Assembly (NCBI RefSeq): GCF_014805685.1
Contig: NC_060885.1
Coordinates: 21,651,632-21,715,631 of the forward strand
DNA: 64,000 bases
From: Silurus meridionalis
Taxonomy: Eukaryota > Chordata > Actinopteri > Siluriformes > Siluridae
Reading direction: 5' to 3'
The position numbers were made by a program, and so were the translations under genes. Positions 1 to 13,000 of this stretch are shown piece by piece. How positions within the stretch are numbered: the stretch's first letter is position 1; each line of letters begins with the position of its first letter. The notes under the pieces are model-generated. The model searched no databases. It worked only from the letters and a program-made list of their open reading frames with translations, and was not told where the DNA came from.

Positions 1-26
1 AGTGTACATTTTTTTTTCAGACTTAC

Positions 27-89
27 TATTTTGTCTTTAAAGTACTTCAGCTCATTTCTGTTCAGTGTGAACCATCGCTGTTTCCAATT
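27..89 (-). CDS. dapp1: DAPP1 coding exon 6 (PH domain, continued)
   Basis: Twenty-one codons after acceptor ttttttttag, reading NWKQRWFTLNRNELKYFKDK and I, then donor GTAAGTC. WKxRWF is the classic PH-domain strand 2 motif and includes the phosphoinositide-binding arginine. Later exons are outside the window. Confidence 0.9.
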
Positions 90-1652
90 CTAAAAAAAAC
101 ACAGAAGCGTCAAGGAAAATTGGTGAACTTATTACTTGTCAAGTAACCTCAGATTTTTTTGTACATACACTCTACAACCATTTTATCAAAACACATACAC
201 ATTTATGCTATAACTTGATCATCATCTGGCAGAAGTGTAATAAATAAAGTAATGCAGATTAGAGGACATGCGCTTCAGTTGATATTCATATGAAAAAAAT
301 CTCAGTGACATCACTTTTTTTTGCGAGACAGAATAGAGGCTACAGTAACTCAAGTAACCACTCTTTACAGCTGTGGTGATCAGAAAAGAAAATGCAACAC
401 ATTGCACCTTGAGGTGGATGAGCTATAGCAGCAGGAGACCACCAAGGAACTGAGGTAACAGTGAGCACAAGCTCAACAAAATTGAACAGGTAAAATGTCT
501 GGTCTGTTAAATCTTCATTTCTGCCACAGCATGGTGTTAGATCAGAATTTGGCATTGGCAATTCAGTCTGGTAATTATTTGAACGCTACAGTCTATTTAT
601 CATTGGAAAGCCGTAGGAAGGAAGATATGTAAAATGAAACTGCAGTTTAAAAATGGGCAGCAATTATGTGATGTAATTATGTCAACCTGGACCACATAAT
701 TAAAATATACACAGTATATAAATTCAATTTCCAGCACATTGCATAATGGATGGCATGAAGTATTGAGGCTGCTCAGGAAAAAAATTAGAGTCCTATCCCA
801 GACGACTTATTATGATAATATTGTGGATGGTTACTGTATATAACTGTTGGTCCTGCTCAGAATTCAAGACTTTATATTGTACAACAAGGTAAAAGTTCAC
901 TCTAACTCATACCTTTATTATGCCTCCTTGTTTCACAAGATACCCTTCTTTGGTTCCAAGCTGCAGGAGAGAGACAGTCAGAAAAACAGGCTTTCCGTCA
1001 TTTCCCTCAACTGAAAGAATGTCTTCTGTGACGTTTCAGATGACTATTTTACCCTATTAATAGCTATTAGTTAATTAGCGTTTATATCTAAAAAGTTCTG
1101 CTATTTAAATGTACTAATCTGAACAGCATTAATATCAATCTTTAAAATGAATATGTGGTCTTCAGTGGTGTCTAAGGTTTATTTTGCAATTAAATTCTGG
1201 TCTATATTTACTTATTAATAAACATTACCCACAATGCTGTCTGACTAACTATTCATAGCTGCAGTATGATTGATCCCTTCCTTCTTTTCTATGTAATAAG
1301 TGATGCAGCAGCACTTTAGTCCATTAATCTGTCCATAAATTTAGTCCATTCAATCTCCTGAACTCTTTGAATGCTCAGTGAGGTTCTCACAGTTAAAATA
1401 TTATGCCACATATTATGAATGCATTGACATTAATGCAGTGGTGGTAACATACTGATGGAGCGCTGGGAACCAGGTCACTTTCACTCCGTCCGGTCTGTAT
1501 AGCAGTGTGCACACACACAGACTCGTAAATCGATGGCTCCTCCACCTGTCTGGGGTAAGGGAACCGTACGACTATCAGGTTACCTATACAATAATAAGAA
1601 TAGGGAAGTTAGAGAATCAGGCAGAAATAACAGGATTTAGTTTTTGTTTATG

Positions 1653-1714
<62 letters not shown>

Positions 1715-3741
1715 AAACCTGACTCGCTTCCCAGCAGCGGCTGATTGGCTACGTGACTTGTAAAATCCTGAAGGCATGAAAACTCGTTGAATCCGAATGA
1801 ATATCTCCCGTTCTGCCGCTGCACATGGAAGTGCTTCACCGAATCTTTTGCCCTGGATTAATAAAAACCAAAAGATTTTGTCTAATAAAGATATTAAACA
1901 CATTACAAATACTTAATGTGTCAGATATTCAGACATACTCATTTCTCCAAACACAACTTGCAGTACAATGAACGTTCATGGCACAAATGGAAGAGCTACA
2001 CTAACCTTGGAGGTGATGGCCTCAGCTACACACCTGGACAAAAAATCTGAATGTATTCAAATGTAATGTCAAAAAAGAGCATAATCCACATATAAACTAA
2101 GCTCTGCCAGTGAATATCTAGCACAATATAAGGTTTACATCATGATGGTCCAGGATTTGACTGCATAATACTGACTGTGGGCTTATTTTCACTGGCCTTG
2201 AGTAATCCTTTTATTCTTAGCATGGTGCTAGAACTGTTTAAAAGGGGCAAATGGAACATTTAATAGGAAACTCTGACTGTAAAGGAAAATGCTTTTTTGA
2301 CAAACACTATCGTTATAATTTGATTCCAAATTTCCAAATCTATTGCTGATAAACAAGAACACTAAACATAAAGGCCCAGCCTTTCAAAAAGAAAAGAAAA
2401 GGCTGCATTTACTTCTTATTAATGCATCATGCCACTGGCAGTGTCTTTTATAAAAATGGCCATGTTATGAATATTGCCATGGAGTAAAGGCAGGCAGAAA
2501 ACATAAATAAATCCACACATGCAGGTTGAAACAAACATGAGTAACAAGAAAAAGATATGGAGGACAAACCAACCTGACAGAGAGGGCAAAGCATTCAGGT
2601 CCCTTGTTGCTGTTTCTCAGCAGAAAACTCCCATCAATTCCATTTGACAAGAGCAAAGCCTCAGCTGCATGCCGAGACAGGTCATAATGGTACCAACTAG
2701 AGATGAGAAGTATTGAGAGAGGAATAGAGAGTGATGAGCCAGACAGGCCAGAAATAAGCTTGAGTGCTGTTTCGTTGTTCTGAATGACAAATGACAAATG
2801 GCTGTCAACATCTATTGTCAGTCAGTTCTTTCTGACATCCAAACTGTTTGTAAGTTTTATATTACACATGCATTGATTTTTTTTTGGTGCCTTCACATAT
2901 ATTTACAGACATACAGTATTCGTCTTTTATATATGTAATGCACTTATTTAGTATCGGTAAGTTCTTCATTCTGTTTAGGACAGCTTTGGATCTGAAAACT
3001 ATCCCTGGAATCTGGTATCCCACTCTTGATGAGATACCAGTCCATGATGGAGAACCATGCACACATACATTCACACACTCAAATAGGAGGATACCCAAGG
3101 TAGTGGAAATCAGGGAACCTAAAAGATGGAAGAAAACCAGACAACCCTGAGAAATCCCACACTGGCAAGGGACCCTGGAGCTGTGATCCAGCAACATGCT
3201 GCCATGCCGCAGCATAAGCAACCACAATCAAAGTAATGGAACTAGAACACGTACTAAAATATAAACAAATTATGAGACTTCCTTTTTAACCAGAGCTACA
3301 ACAACTGTAACTGGTGGGGCATGTTTAACCAGGGAAATACCCTTGTCACAGGAACTGGTCCTCGCAACCAAAAATTAACATAATGCCATGGTGTGAATTA
3401 AAAACTAACTTAATAAAACAGACCAAATGCATGTCTCTTTTCTCCTAGAAATACCTTTGGCATAATATATTTCCAAAATATTGTTATGAGCACTTCAACA
3501 CACTGGCTGTTCAGGTGTCAGCACATGTTTACAGCTTGATCATTAGAGCATATCTGCAACAGAAACTCGTTTCCTCATACTGCATTTTTTCAGCTATAAA
3601 CTCATATTGCAAAAAAGAACCAAATGAAACTTACAAACCTGACGTGTACATAACCAGAGTCACCAGTGTCTCTAAAGGAACTACTACAGATCTACTCTGC
3701 TGGGTAATATAGGGATATTGATCTTGTCATAGAAAAAATAA

Positions 3742-3810
<69 letters not shown>

Positions 3811-3996
3811 TACGGTGATCTGTGTATAAGAGTTTGAAGGTTATAGTTCAAAAAGAGCTTGACATGGGTTTTGATGAGCGTCTCTGACGTATGAAGCCAA
3901 ACTGATTTATTTATACATAAAATGTACAACTTACCCAACCGACTCCAACTCGTCCATGTCCTCTGGACCACTGAGTGTGGAGCTACAGACGCTCAT
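27..3996 (-). CDS. dapp1: DAPP1 (dual adaptor of phosphotyrosine and 3-phosphoinositides), 5' part of gene, partial
   Basis: DAPP1 (Bam32) is a cytosolic adaptor of antigen-receptor signalling: its SH2 domain binds phosphotyrosine and its PH domain binds PI(3,4,5)P3/PI(3,4)P2 at the plasma membrane. Six coding exons are read on the minus strand: 3996-3935, 2696-2574, 1852-1719, 1583-1453, 960-913 and 89-27. All have GT-AG borders and matching phases, giving 187 codons without a stop. The order is a short acidic N-terminus, an SH2 domain (starting WYH, with the phosphate-binding arginine in FLLR), the IYESV motif that in the human protein holds the phosphorylated tyrosine, and the start of a PH domain (EGYLVKQGG, then WKQRWF). 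The remaining PH exons are beyond the left edge. I chose the ATG at 3994-3996 because it sits at the family's usual distance from the SH2 domain and has A at -3; the frame is also open upstream to an ATG at 4158. It lies tail-to-head downstream of ATP10D on the same strand. Identification rests on remembered human DAPP1. Confidence 0.93.
913..960 (-). CDS. dapp1: DAPP1 coding exon 5 (PH domain, first strand)
   Basis: Sixteen codons after acceptor ctcctgcag, reading LGTKEGYLVKQGGIIK, then donor GTATGAG. This is the first strand of the PH domain, including a basic residue of the phosphoinositide pocket (the K of LVKQGG). Confidence 0.9.
1453..1583 (-). CDS. dapp1: DAPP1 coding exon 4 (SH2-PH linker with tyrosine motif)
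   Basis: The acceptor gtatag is followed by two bases completing a glycine codon, then NLIVVRFPYPRQVEEPSIYE, SVCVHTA and SDLVPSAPS, and donor GTATGT. The tyrosine in SIYESV corresponds to the Src-family target of human DAPP1. Upstream of VEEPS an internal CAG could be mistaken for the acceptor, but the frame and homology extend to 1583. Confidence 0.92.
1657..1713. repeat. (GT)n microsatellite in DAPP1 intron
   Basis: About 28 GT units. On the gene strand it is (CA)n beginning five bases inside the intron that follows DAPP1 exon 3. Confidence 0.97.
1719..1852 (-). CDS. dapp1: DAPP1 coding exon 3 (SH2, second half)
   Basis: After acceptor aatccag the frame reads AKDSVKHFHV, then FGFNEFSCLQDF and ANQPLLGSES, matching the C-terminal half of the DAPP1 SH2 domain. 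The donor is unusual (G|GTTTGA) and runs straight into a (CA)n tract; see findings. Confidence 0.92.
2574..2696 (-). CDS. dapp1: DAPP1 coding exon 2 (SH2, first half)
   Basis: The acceptor ctctctag precedes WYHYDLSRHAAEALLLSNG; the exon then carries FLLRNSN, with the invariant SH2 arginine, and ends in ALSV plus two bases of an arginine codon completed by exon 3. The donor is AG|GTTGGT. Human DAPP1 has G-N where this copy has Y-D after WYH, and D where this copy has N after FLLR. Confidence 0.93.
2697..3744. other. DAPP1 intron 1, no gene seen
   Basis: Unique-looking AT-rich intron sequence. The open frames here have no recognisable domain. Around 2990-3220 a short stretch reads like a degraded repeat but I could not assign it. 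Confidence 0.5.
3745..3807. repeat. (TA)n microsatellite
   Basis: About 30 TA units near the start of DAPP1 intron 1. Confidence 0.97.
3935..3996 (-). CDS. dapp1: DAPP1 coding exon 1
   Basis: Twenty codons plus two bases, from the ATG to a consensus donor (GG then GTAAGTTG). It encodes a short acidic leader ending in ELESV, equivalent to the segment just before the SH2 domain in human DAPP1. Phase 2 fits the single leading T of exon 2. Upstream sequence to about 4160 is probably 5' UTR although its frame stays open. Confidence 0.82.
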
Positions 3997-4375
3997 CGTG
4001 GCTTCGGTAGCGGATTTTTTTTCTTTTCTTTTTGAGAGATGCCTCCAAAGTTCACACTGCTTTGTGAGCTCTACATGCGGCCAAGAGGAAGCTGAACCTG
4101 TCTTATTGACAGGCCCACATCGAAACCGACAAGCCCACACACCATCGACCACGCCCACACAACTTCGACCACGCCCACATCTCCGTTTACACTATAATAA
4201 ACTTGTTATTAATTTGCTTGGTTTCAGACACTTGTTAAACTGCAAACAAAAGTGTTCGCAGTTTATCAGAAATCAATTTAGTTAAAAGAAAACATTTAAA
4301 TGACAATGTAATGGTGAAAATACAAACCAAAAAAATAATCTGTGACTATTTGAGCCTAACAAATGCCTAAACGTA

Positions 4376-5330
4376 TACTGCATGGGCAAAGGTTTGTGGA
4401 CACCTGACTATCAAACAGTGCTGCAAGCACACAACTGTATACTGTTGCTGAGGATCGCACCACATGAACAGCTGAAAAAAGCCAACTTTATACTACCACT
4501 GCAGATGGTACCACTTAGTAGCCACGAGGATGCAAATGTTACAAAACATTTTTGCTTACAATGGCTTAGGAATACAATTTCCACAAACATTTATGGACTG
4601 AACAGTCTCTTTGCAGGACACTTATATTCTTTGTCCAATATGGCAAACTGTGTCTTCACAAAGCTCAGTTGACAAAGGCTTAGGACTATAATTGCCACAA
4701 ACAGGTTTAGACTTAAGTCTCCATCAGTGAAGAGTTGATAACTAAAATAAGTTCTGAAATTTTATAAACAAATATCCCAAATGTCGCAATGATGAGGATG
4801 GGTTCCCTTTTCGTTACCACCATTTCATCTGGCTTGCTCATTAGGGATACATGTATAGGGATAATATACAAGTATATCTAATATATTTATTCATATAAAG
4901 CTTTGTGAAAGTCAATTGTTAAAAGTGCCACACTAATAAAATGAAATTGTATATTTCTGCATGCTGTAGCATTTAATTTTTCATAAGAACTAAGATCTCC
5001 AAACCTGTTTCAGCATACAAACTGAGCTCTATGAAGACATGGTTTGCCATGTTGGAGCAGAAGAACTTAAGTGTCCTACACACAGCTATGACTTGTACAC
5101 TACTAAATACCTTTGTGATGAACTGGAATGCGTACTGTAAGCCAGGCCTCCTCATTAAAAACCAAACAGTGCCTGGCCTCACTCATGCTCTTATGTTTAA
5201 ATAGGCACATTCTCACAACCAGCACAAAATCAATTGAAAAGCCTTTTTAGAAAAACTGACATAATTATATGATCAGTAAGCGAATATGGGTGTTATGGTC
5301 AGCTGTCTAAAAACCTTTGGCCATATAATT
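4376..5330. mobile_element. degenerate Tc1-like DNA transposon
   Basis: The ends are inverted repeats built on 'gcaaaggtttgtggacacct' and its counterpart near 5300 (aaaacctttggccatata). The interior has remnants such as 'gaagacatggtttgccatgt'. This family recurs at 8965-9365, 12587-12690, 38750-39120 and 59440-59660. No intact transposase remains. It fills the spacer between DAPP1 and ATP10D. Confidence 0.7.
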
Positions 5331-5469
5331 TATATTAGAAAGCTTAAAAAAGATTGTAAAAGGTACAAAAAAAATAATAATGTTAAATGTCTTTATACAA
5401 TGAAATAATCTATAGTGATAGGCCTTAAATACAATGTACAAAGAAAAAAACGCAAGAATGTCAATTCTA

Positions 5470-5479
5470 TTTATTTATT
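5470..5479 (-). other. candidate polyadenylation signals for ATP10D
   Basis: Two overlapping AATAAA hexamers on the minus strand about 1.35 kb after the ATP10D stop codon. The stretch from 6822 to here would be 3' UTR if used; I see no gene in it. Confidence 0.35.
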
Positions 5480-6822
5480 TTTTCTCAGATAAGAAACACT
5501 TTCAAAAATATATCAACTCACAAAAGTACAGATGGAAAGAAAAATGTAACAACTTTTCAACAGGTATGTCAGCCACAAAATCACATGGTCATTCAATGAC
5601 AATCACAGAGAAACATCATTCAAAGCAAAGACATTTATCTCAATTTCATAAAATCCTTTCCAAAGCCAGTATAACGAAGTGCATGAGACATTAGTACTGA
5701 CTACAAAAAACAATCCATACGGGTACAATCCACTCAACAGAATGTTTTACACTTATTAAAGCATTTGAACATGAATGTTAACTGATTAAAATATCACAAT
5801 ACTGGTACTGCATAAGGCTGCAATATACAAACCAACCATGTAACAAATTAACAAACGATTTATAGTATGCTGACATTTCCTGACCCAGATATTTTCTAGG
5901 TGCACTAACAAATGTTAACATTTCTGTAAACATTTAAATCGAAAGGCATATCCCGGTTAACTTATTTCACATTATATTAATTTGTTCATTTTGTAAAGTC
6001 ACCAGTAAACTTCACTTAGTAGTAGTCACTTGTAACGACTTGAATTTACAAACAATTCTTAAGTCCCCATACTCAAATCCCTATAAATAATACTCCAAAA
6101 GCCAATAAAATTATAATGTTGCTTGTATGAAGGTCCATGGGTTATCCATGATCTCCATGTTGACGAGTGTCCTTTGGTAATTTGGTACCTTCTGTAATTA
6201 CATCACTGTAATGTGTAGTATTAAACAGAATTAAAACAAGAAAACTCAGCTTTTCCTGATTGTGTTGGTGTACTAACTCATACTATCGAATGTCTACCAG
6301 AATTTGATTCATTATTATTAGATCAGAATTTCTACCCCATCTAAACAATGCTGTAATTAAAATTGTAAACATCAATCGTGACAAATTTGTCAGTTCTTGT
6401 TCGTGTTGCCAGTAATCACATAATTACATGGGCATTTTCCACCAATGGTGAAATCAGGTTGGAACTGTTTCCTTTGGGTGATGTAGCATGTAGGCTACAA
6501 CCTTAGTTTCTCTGTAGTTTTCATTTAAATCAGTGATACACAACATTTTTCACTTAGAGCAAGCGTGGCAGCCAGTCTTCTCTACAACTGAGCAGACTCT
6601 CAGTTCTCACAGCCGCTTTCAGTCAGTTCTCCGACAAGTAGCTGTTTGTTCAGCATTTTAGAATTCAGTGACTTTTTATATAGTAGAATGCACTAAAACT
6701 GAGCACCAACTGTGAAAGTACAATAATTATGGACATTTTCATAGTATTCATAGTATTGTGGAAAACTGGAGATGTGACAATGTGGACAATTCATCAGTAT
6801 TAAGGCAGCTTTTGCTCATGAA

Positions 6823-7054
6823 TCAGGAGGGTACAGGACCAGCCTCTGAAGTGCAGTTGACAAAGTGGGGCATGTCTGCATTTACACTAAGAGTCTGAGG
6901 GAAAAGCCTGGAGTTCAAATTTTCTTTGGCAGATCCGTTTTCTTTCCAGTGATGCTTATTGCCCCAATACTGCCCTGTGGAAGACTTGCCTAGTTTCTGG
7001 GCCTTTACCAAGTCAGATGGACAGAGAGAGTTAGAGAGGGCTCGACACAATATT
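6823..7054 (-). CDS. atp10d: ATP10D last coding exon (cytosolic C-terminus)
   Basis: After ctctctcacag it reads [20 protein letters not shown] and a Ser/Asn-rich tail, ending in GPVPS and a TGA at 6823-6825. The tail is about 76 residues, shorter than the human ATP10D C-terminus, and unlike it beyond the first 25 residues. Confidence 0.9.
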
Positions 7055-10000
7055 CTGTGAGAGAGAAAAAAAAAATACACAGAGAGAGAATCAGAAAAAC
7101 TGAATAAGCAGCAGATAGACTGTTCTGAAGTTATTTGTAAGTGTATCTATGTATGTATAAATGTGTGTGTGTATATACCTGGGTAGCAGTGCTACAGCAG
7201 TACTGAGTCCACACACACAGTAATACAGTGGCTCAGACATCAATCTGGTCTCAATGCCATATAGGTTTGTGGGAGAGTTACATGTCGCGCATGTGACACT
7301 GAACATTAGCACAAACACATAATAGAACATGGCACTGCCCAGTAACACCACTGCATGGAGCCACGTCTGCGGATCACACGGCAAAGCAGCATTAACAAGA
7401 GGCAAAGAGAAAAGATAAATAAATAAATGTACACAAAAACCCCACAAAACACATACAGAAATTCTCAGGCAAACAGAATTTGGTCTTCACAATCATAATA
7501 CATTATATTTCACATCATATATACATCATACATAATGTAATATTTAGAGACAGATTATCTGGGCCTCTGAGGTTTTTACCACATTATATAATATTAATCT
7601 TAATGTAATTTTATGGTAATCATTACATCATGCCCTGTATTATTTAGCAATGCTATAAGGTCTACTTTAGATTTATGGTTAGTCTGCACTAATTATGTAT
7701 GGGTGAAGACTAATGGAAGCATCAGCAGATGGATCTTTGTATAATAGTGACAATAATCCTGTCTACAAACCAACTACATATAGCTAAATTGAGCATAATT
7801 ACAGTACATAACAAAGATGATCATTGAATACTTATTGGTTACATTTTCACTACTTTACATAGTCACTATGTAAAGGAGGAATGCATATAGATGATACACC
7901 ACTGTACGATGTTTTTCAGTGACTTACCAGTGTATGGCTCTCTATAACCTGATGCAGAAGGATGATAAGAAGAGCTGAACCATTGATGGGAGAACCGAAA
8001 GAGAACAGGTCAATGTCTGAACCTGTGTACGTCTGAAAGACACACAAAACATATACAAAAAAACCCAAAACATTAATATCATGTGGCATGACAAAAACGT
8101 GAAAACAAATTGATGAGAAAACATTCATCAGTCAGTCACAACTGGTATCTTACCACCAGAAAGTGCAACACATCTTTTCTCATCCTGCATTGCCAAAAAT
8201 ACACCTCCTCCTCCTGAATATGGTTAAATCTTTTGCTCCAGTATGTAAGTCAAGCTGCGACAAAAGTAGAGCTTGTGGATGCAGTGCAGACCATCAATTG
8301 ATCAAACCCAAGTATCACTGACAATTCCTGATTAGTGTTTTTTTGACTGAAATCACTTCTGCATGATTCAAAAAGCATCAAAAGTGTAGCAGACTGTAGC
8401 CAAAGCTTCCTTTTACGTCACAGTTTTTAAGGTGCTCATGTGTCCTCACAATCCACCATTTGAGTTTCAGCCAAAAACATTAGTACACTGTGGCATATCT
8501 GTTCAATTGTATTTTTAATGACTTTTTTGAGGTTCTTATCTCTGGAATAGTATTTTACCAAACCAGGTTTTATAGTTCAAAAGGCAGAAGAACAAAACAA
8601 AAACAAAATCCACCAATCAATGAAATTTGTAACCAGTGGTACCACCTTATCTTTGTAAGATGTGGCATGATGTGTTGGTATAGAATTCATATAAATTGAA
8701 TGGTCTGCTGACCCCAACATGCTACCACACCACTGCAAATAATTTACCTTAAACATTTCTGCTTCTCTAACTATTCCTGTGAGGGAAAAATATACTTTTA
8801 GTTCCAGGTTTATTACATCTCAGCTAATTTTTGTAGTGCAACAACAAAGTGTTTACACCCAATGATGTCATAGCCATCTGTTGCTAGGAACCAAGTAAAC
8901 AAAAACACCAAATAAACAGTAAAACCTTTAGGTTTGAAGGAATATTACAGAAATATTACAACATACCCAAAAGGGGTAAAAGTTTTGTAGACACCTGAGC
9001 ATCCAAATGATAAACACACCATTGTGTAGGAGGTCTTTGTGTGCTATATATCTATACAGTTTCCTCCCACTGTAAATAAGGAGACCAAACATGCTGGCAA
9101 TGCCCCTGTGCACAAAGATCCATGACCAAACATGGTTTGTCAAGGTTGGAGAGGAGGAACTCAAACCATCCCCAATAAACACCTTGGCTTGAAATGGAAT
9201 GCTGACTCCAGGTCTCCTCACCTGATATTAATGCCTTACCTCACTAATGTTCTTATGGCTAAATATGGAAAATGCCCAGAGCCTTCCCAGAAGATTGAAA
9301 CTTATCAAAACAGCTAATGGGATTAATTCAGGAATGAGATAATCATCAAAAACATATGGGGTGTGATGCCAACACTCCGCACATGATCAGGGCCATATTG
9401 ATACAAAATTATAAACACAGATCAGGCATAACATTATGACATTATAACGTTATAACATTATGATGGATAAAGTGAATAACACTGATTATCTCCACATCAT
9501 AGCACCTGTAAGTGGGAAAATGGGGAACAATTGGCAAGCAAAATGAAGCGAGTTTAACGAGGGTCAAATTGTGATGACTAGATGACTGGGTCAGTGCGTC
9601 TCCAAAACTGCAGCTCTTGTGGGGTTTTCCCCGGTCTGCAGTGGTCAGTCTCTATCAAAAGTGGTCCAGGGAAGGAACAGTGGTGAACCGGCGAAAGGGT
9701 CATGGGCGACCAAGGATCATTAATGCACTTTGGGAGCGAAGGCTGGTCCGTGTGGTCCGATCCAACATACAAGCTTCTGTAGCTCAAATTGCTGAAGAAG
9801 TTAATGCTGTTAATGCTTGATGGGTCACGACTGTTTTGACAGGAAAAGGGGGGACCAGCACAATATTAGGCAGGCGGTCATAAAGTTATGCCTGATCGGT
9901 GTATGAAGACAATGCAGTAAACCTCAAGATGAACTCACACAGTATGGAATAAAGAAGCAGACTATGCTCTGGTAAAAAGCATCCAGCAGGTTCAGCCAGA

Positions 10001-13000
10001 AAGTGGAGGGAAGGTACGCCTGTAAGTATAAAAAAGTGCATGAAAATTATTTGAATAATTGCATATTAAAAAACATTGTATATGAGAACTAATAGGCATT
10101 AAAATAATCTCAACATGTTCATCCTTCAAAAACATTCAATCACCATACAGTGTGTAAACAGATGTCCACCAGAGAACTGTCCCACCTCAGAGTTCTGTCC
10201 AGCTTTGTAGAGCTGTGGAAAGGACAGAAGCGTGCCAACGGACACGTCTTTATCCAGCACACCATACACCAGTGGTGGAACTGATGTAAACAGCAGGTTA
10301 AAAAAGATGAGCACCCAAGAGTTACTCATAGTGCTTCCTGAGAAACCACAGAAGAACTGGAACCAGAACAGCAGATTTACATACATCTAGAAATAGAAAG
10401 TACAGAATTGAATGAACGGAATTTAAAAGTAATTCGCTTTGTAATATCATGTGTACATGTGAATTATTCGAGCCTCACCACGTTCTTGTAAAAGAAGTAC
10501 AAGATCATGTTCGCTAGTCTTGTGTAGCACCAGTGCCCATGAACCAGCAGGAGTTTTCTAAGATGTTTAAATCTGGAGATGGCAAAATCACTGGACATCA
10601 CAGCCTTGAGACACAAAAGAAAACAAGCACATAATGTCTGATTATTTACACGTTTAAAAACATATATGAAAAGGTACAAAAATGTTTTATGCACTCTTGA
10701 ATATTTGATTTTTTTTTAACACCTAGTGCTTAATACATAATTTGACTTTGGTGTACAATTAAACTTTCACAAAGAATGGCAAAGTGCATAAATCTGCATA
10801 AAGAAAGCAAACTGGCCATATTCTGATTACGTTATTGAGTGGAACATTTTACATAAAAACGTAACAGTAACTTACACACCCCCCCCAACATTTTATCTTC
10901 TTTCCATTTATACATTTGGTTATTTTTTAGATTTATGTGCAACTGGAATTTAAAATAATTCCTAACTCACATCAGGGCCGGAAGCCAGTGCTAATGTTTT
11001 AACAAATGAATAGATAAGAACAGCCTTAAACAAAGTACCAGTGCTTCTTACTACTTAAGATTTTCCAACACATTTCATTTCTATTAGTGATTCATAAACT
11101 GTCCAGTGAGCAGTCTGATGAGCTCATAAATAAAGGATTTATAAGTTTGGACCTGAGAGGGAAACGGTATCCATTACCGACAAGCATAGTAGTGTGCATC
11201 AGTGCATCAAATCTCCAGAGGTTGTATTCTAAACTGAGGTCAATGCTGAAATCTGACACTGCAGTAACTTGATGATAGGACTGAATCGATAAAAATGATA
11301 AAGAATGGGGGGCGTGATCAAACGTACCTGCATGCCTTCCTGCCCTGAGATGCCGATACCGACATCTGCCACCTGAATCATACTGACATCATTTGCTCCA
11401 TCCCCTGAATATCCCAAATACACAGACACACAATTAAACATATTATGCATGCATACAACACACAATTTTATTAGGTAAAAGATAAAAATAAAAGAATATA
11501 TAATATTGTACACTGTATTGTTTATTTTTATAAAGATTTGTATAAAAAACATTGCAAAAACACTATATAGCTGAAGGTAATTAATCATCCATGTGTGTTT
11601 CTAGATTTAGTCCCCACGTTGCTGTTATAATAACCTTTAATGGAAACCATAATGCTACTGAATACAAAAACATCTTTTACAATTGTTTTTCAAACTTAAA
11701 ACAGTTTGGGGGAATGGACACATATGGGTGGGAAGGTCTAAAATCTTTGGCCAAAAAGTGCACTTCAGTTTGATCATTAAATGATTATGAAGATGGATTA
11801 TAAATATTGTAGTGTGGTTTCTAAACATGATCCAGGTTGCACACAGACAGTCAGAGCAATTACATTAACACTTCCTTAATCACATACTGACCTATAGCAA
11901 GGGTCATGACCCCGAGCGAGTCACCAACAAGTCGAACAACTTGACTCTTTTGCAGGGGAGTAGATCTGCAGCATATGACCGATCGACAGCTGACCGTAAC
12001 ATCCAAAAATACTTTCTGTAACTCCTTCTGTAGGGCAAAGTCTAATGTTCGGCCATCAATCACTAGTGTAAAGCCGGTGATGCCAGCATCATCCGGGTCC
12101 GAATCAAAGTTCGACAAACAACTGTCTTTGGCGATTCTGATCTCCTGCTGTAGTTCTAAAAGCCGAGCTTCACATGCTTCCTACCAGAGAGCACATGAAT
12201 ACACAAGAGAATTACGCTACAGTTATGTTCATACAGTAAACTTAATACCCTGAACAATATGTCTGCTCTGAATATTTAAGCGAGCTAAAGAATGGCTCAC
12301 CTTGCTGTCACAGTTAGCAGTGAGCAACTGGTCAGTCGTTCGTAAGAGTTTACAGGCACATGCAATGTTAATGGCTGTCTCCTGTTTGTCCCCTGTAAGG
12401 ACCCATACTTTAATCCCTGCTTTCTGTAAAGCTTCAATGGTCTCTGGGACATCCTCCTGTAATCGGTCCACTATACCAGTCGCCCCTGAAGACAGAAAAG
12501 TTTGGTTAAAATGGGGTAAATGAGAGTAAAATGATTTGAAGAAATAACAGCCATTTTAATTATAATATAATTCTAAAGTATAATTTGATACACTGTATGG
12601 CCAAAAGTATGTGGACACCTGTCCATCCTATCTATGAAAGCCTTGTGCTCACTCTAAAACCGTGTGCAGTAATGTCAGTAGAACTAAGGGGCCAATTTCT
12701 GAAACTTAATTTTAGACAATTATTCCTCTTTCATCATTTATTTTCTATGTTAGCACTATGCATTCTTTTTGGTAGTGTTTTTTTTGGCATCCTTCATCCA
12801 TCAGACTGTCTTAGTTAAAATGTGATTCATCAATCAAAAGAACAAACAAAAAACACAAGAGTTCACAGATCTTTTGCTTCTTAAAGCACTTCACTCTGGG
12901 CTTTGCACATTATAATATAAGGTCTATGTGCTGCTGCTTGGTCATGGAAACCTTTCATTAAGGTCCTTAAGCACAATGCGTGTGCTGATGTTGCTTCCAG

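Noticed and set aside
2465..2797. Full 110-codon ORF as a stand-alone small protein
   Set aside because: Only its middle (2574-2696) is coding as a DAPP1 SH2 exon; the flanks are intron read-through.
10864..10890. C-rich run near 10878 considered as a regulatory tract
   Set aside because: A single short homopolymer (ccccccc) within an intron; no supporting structure.
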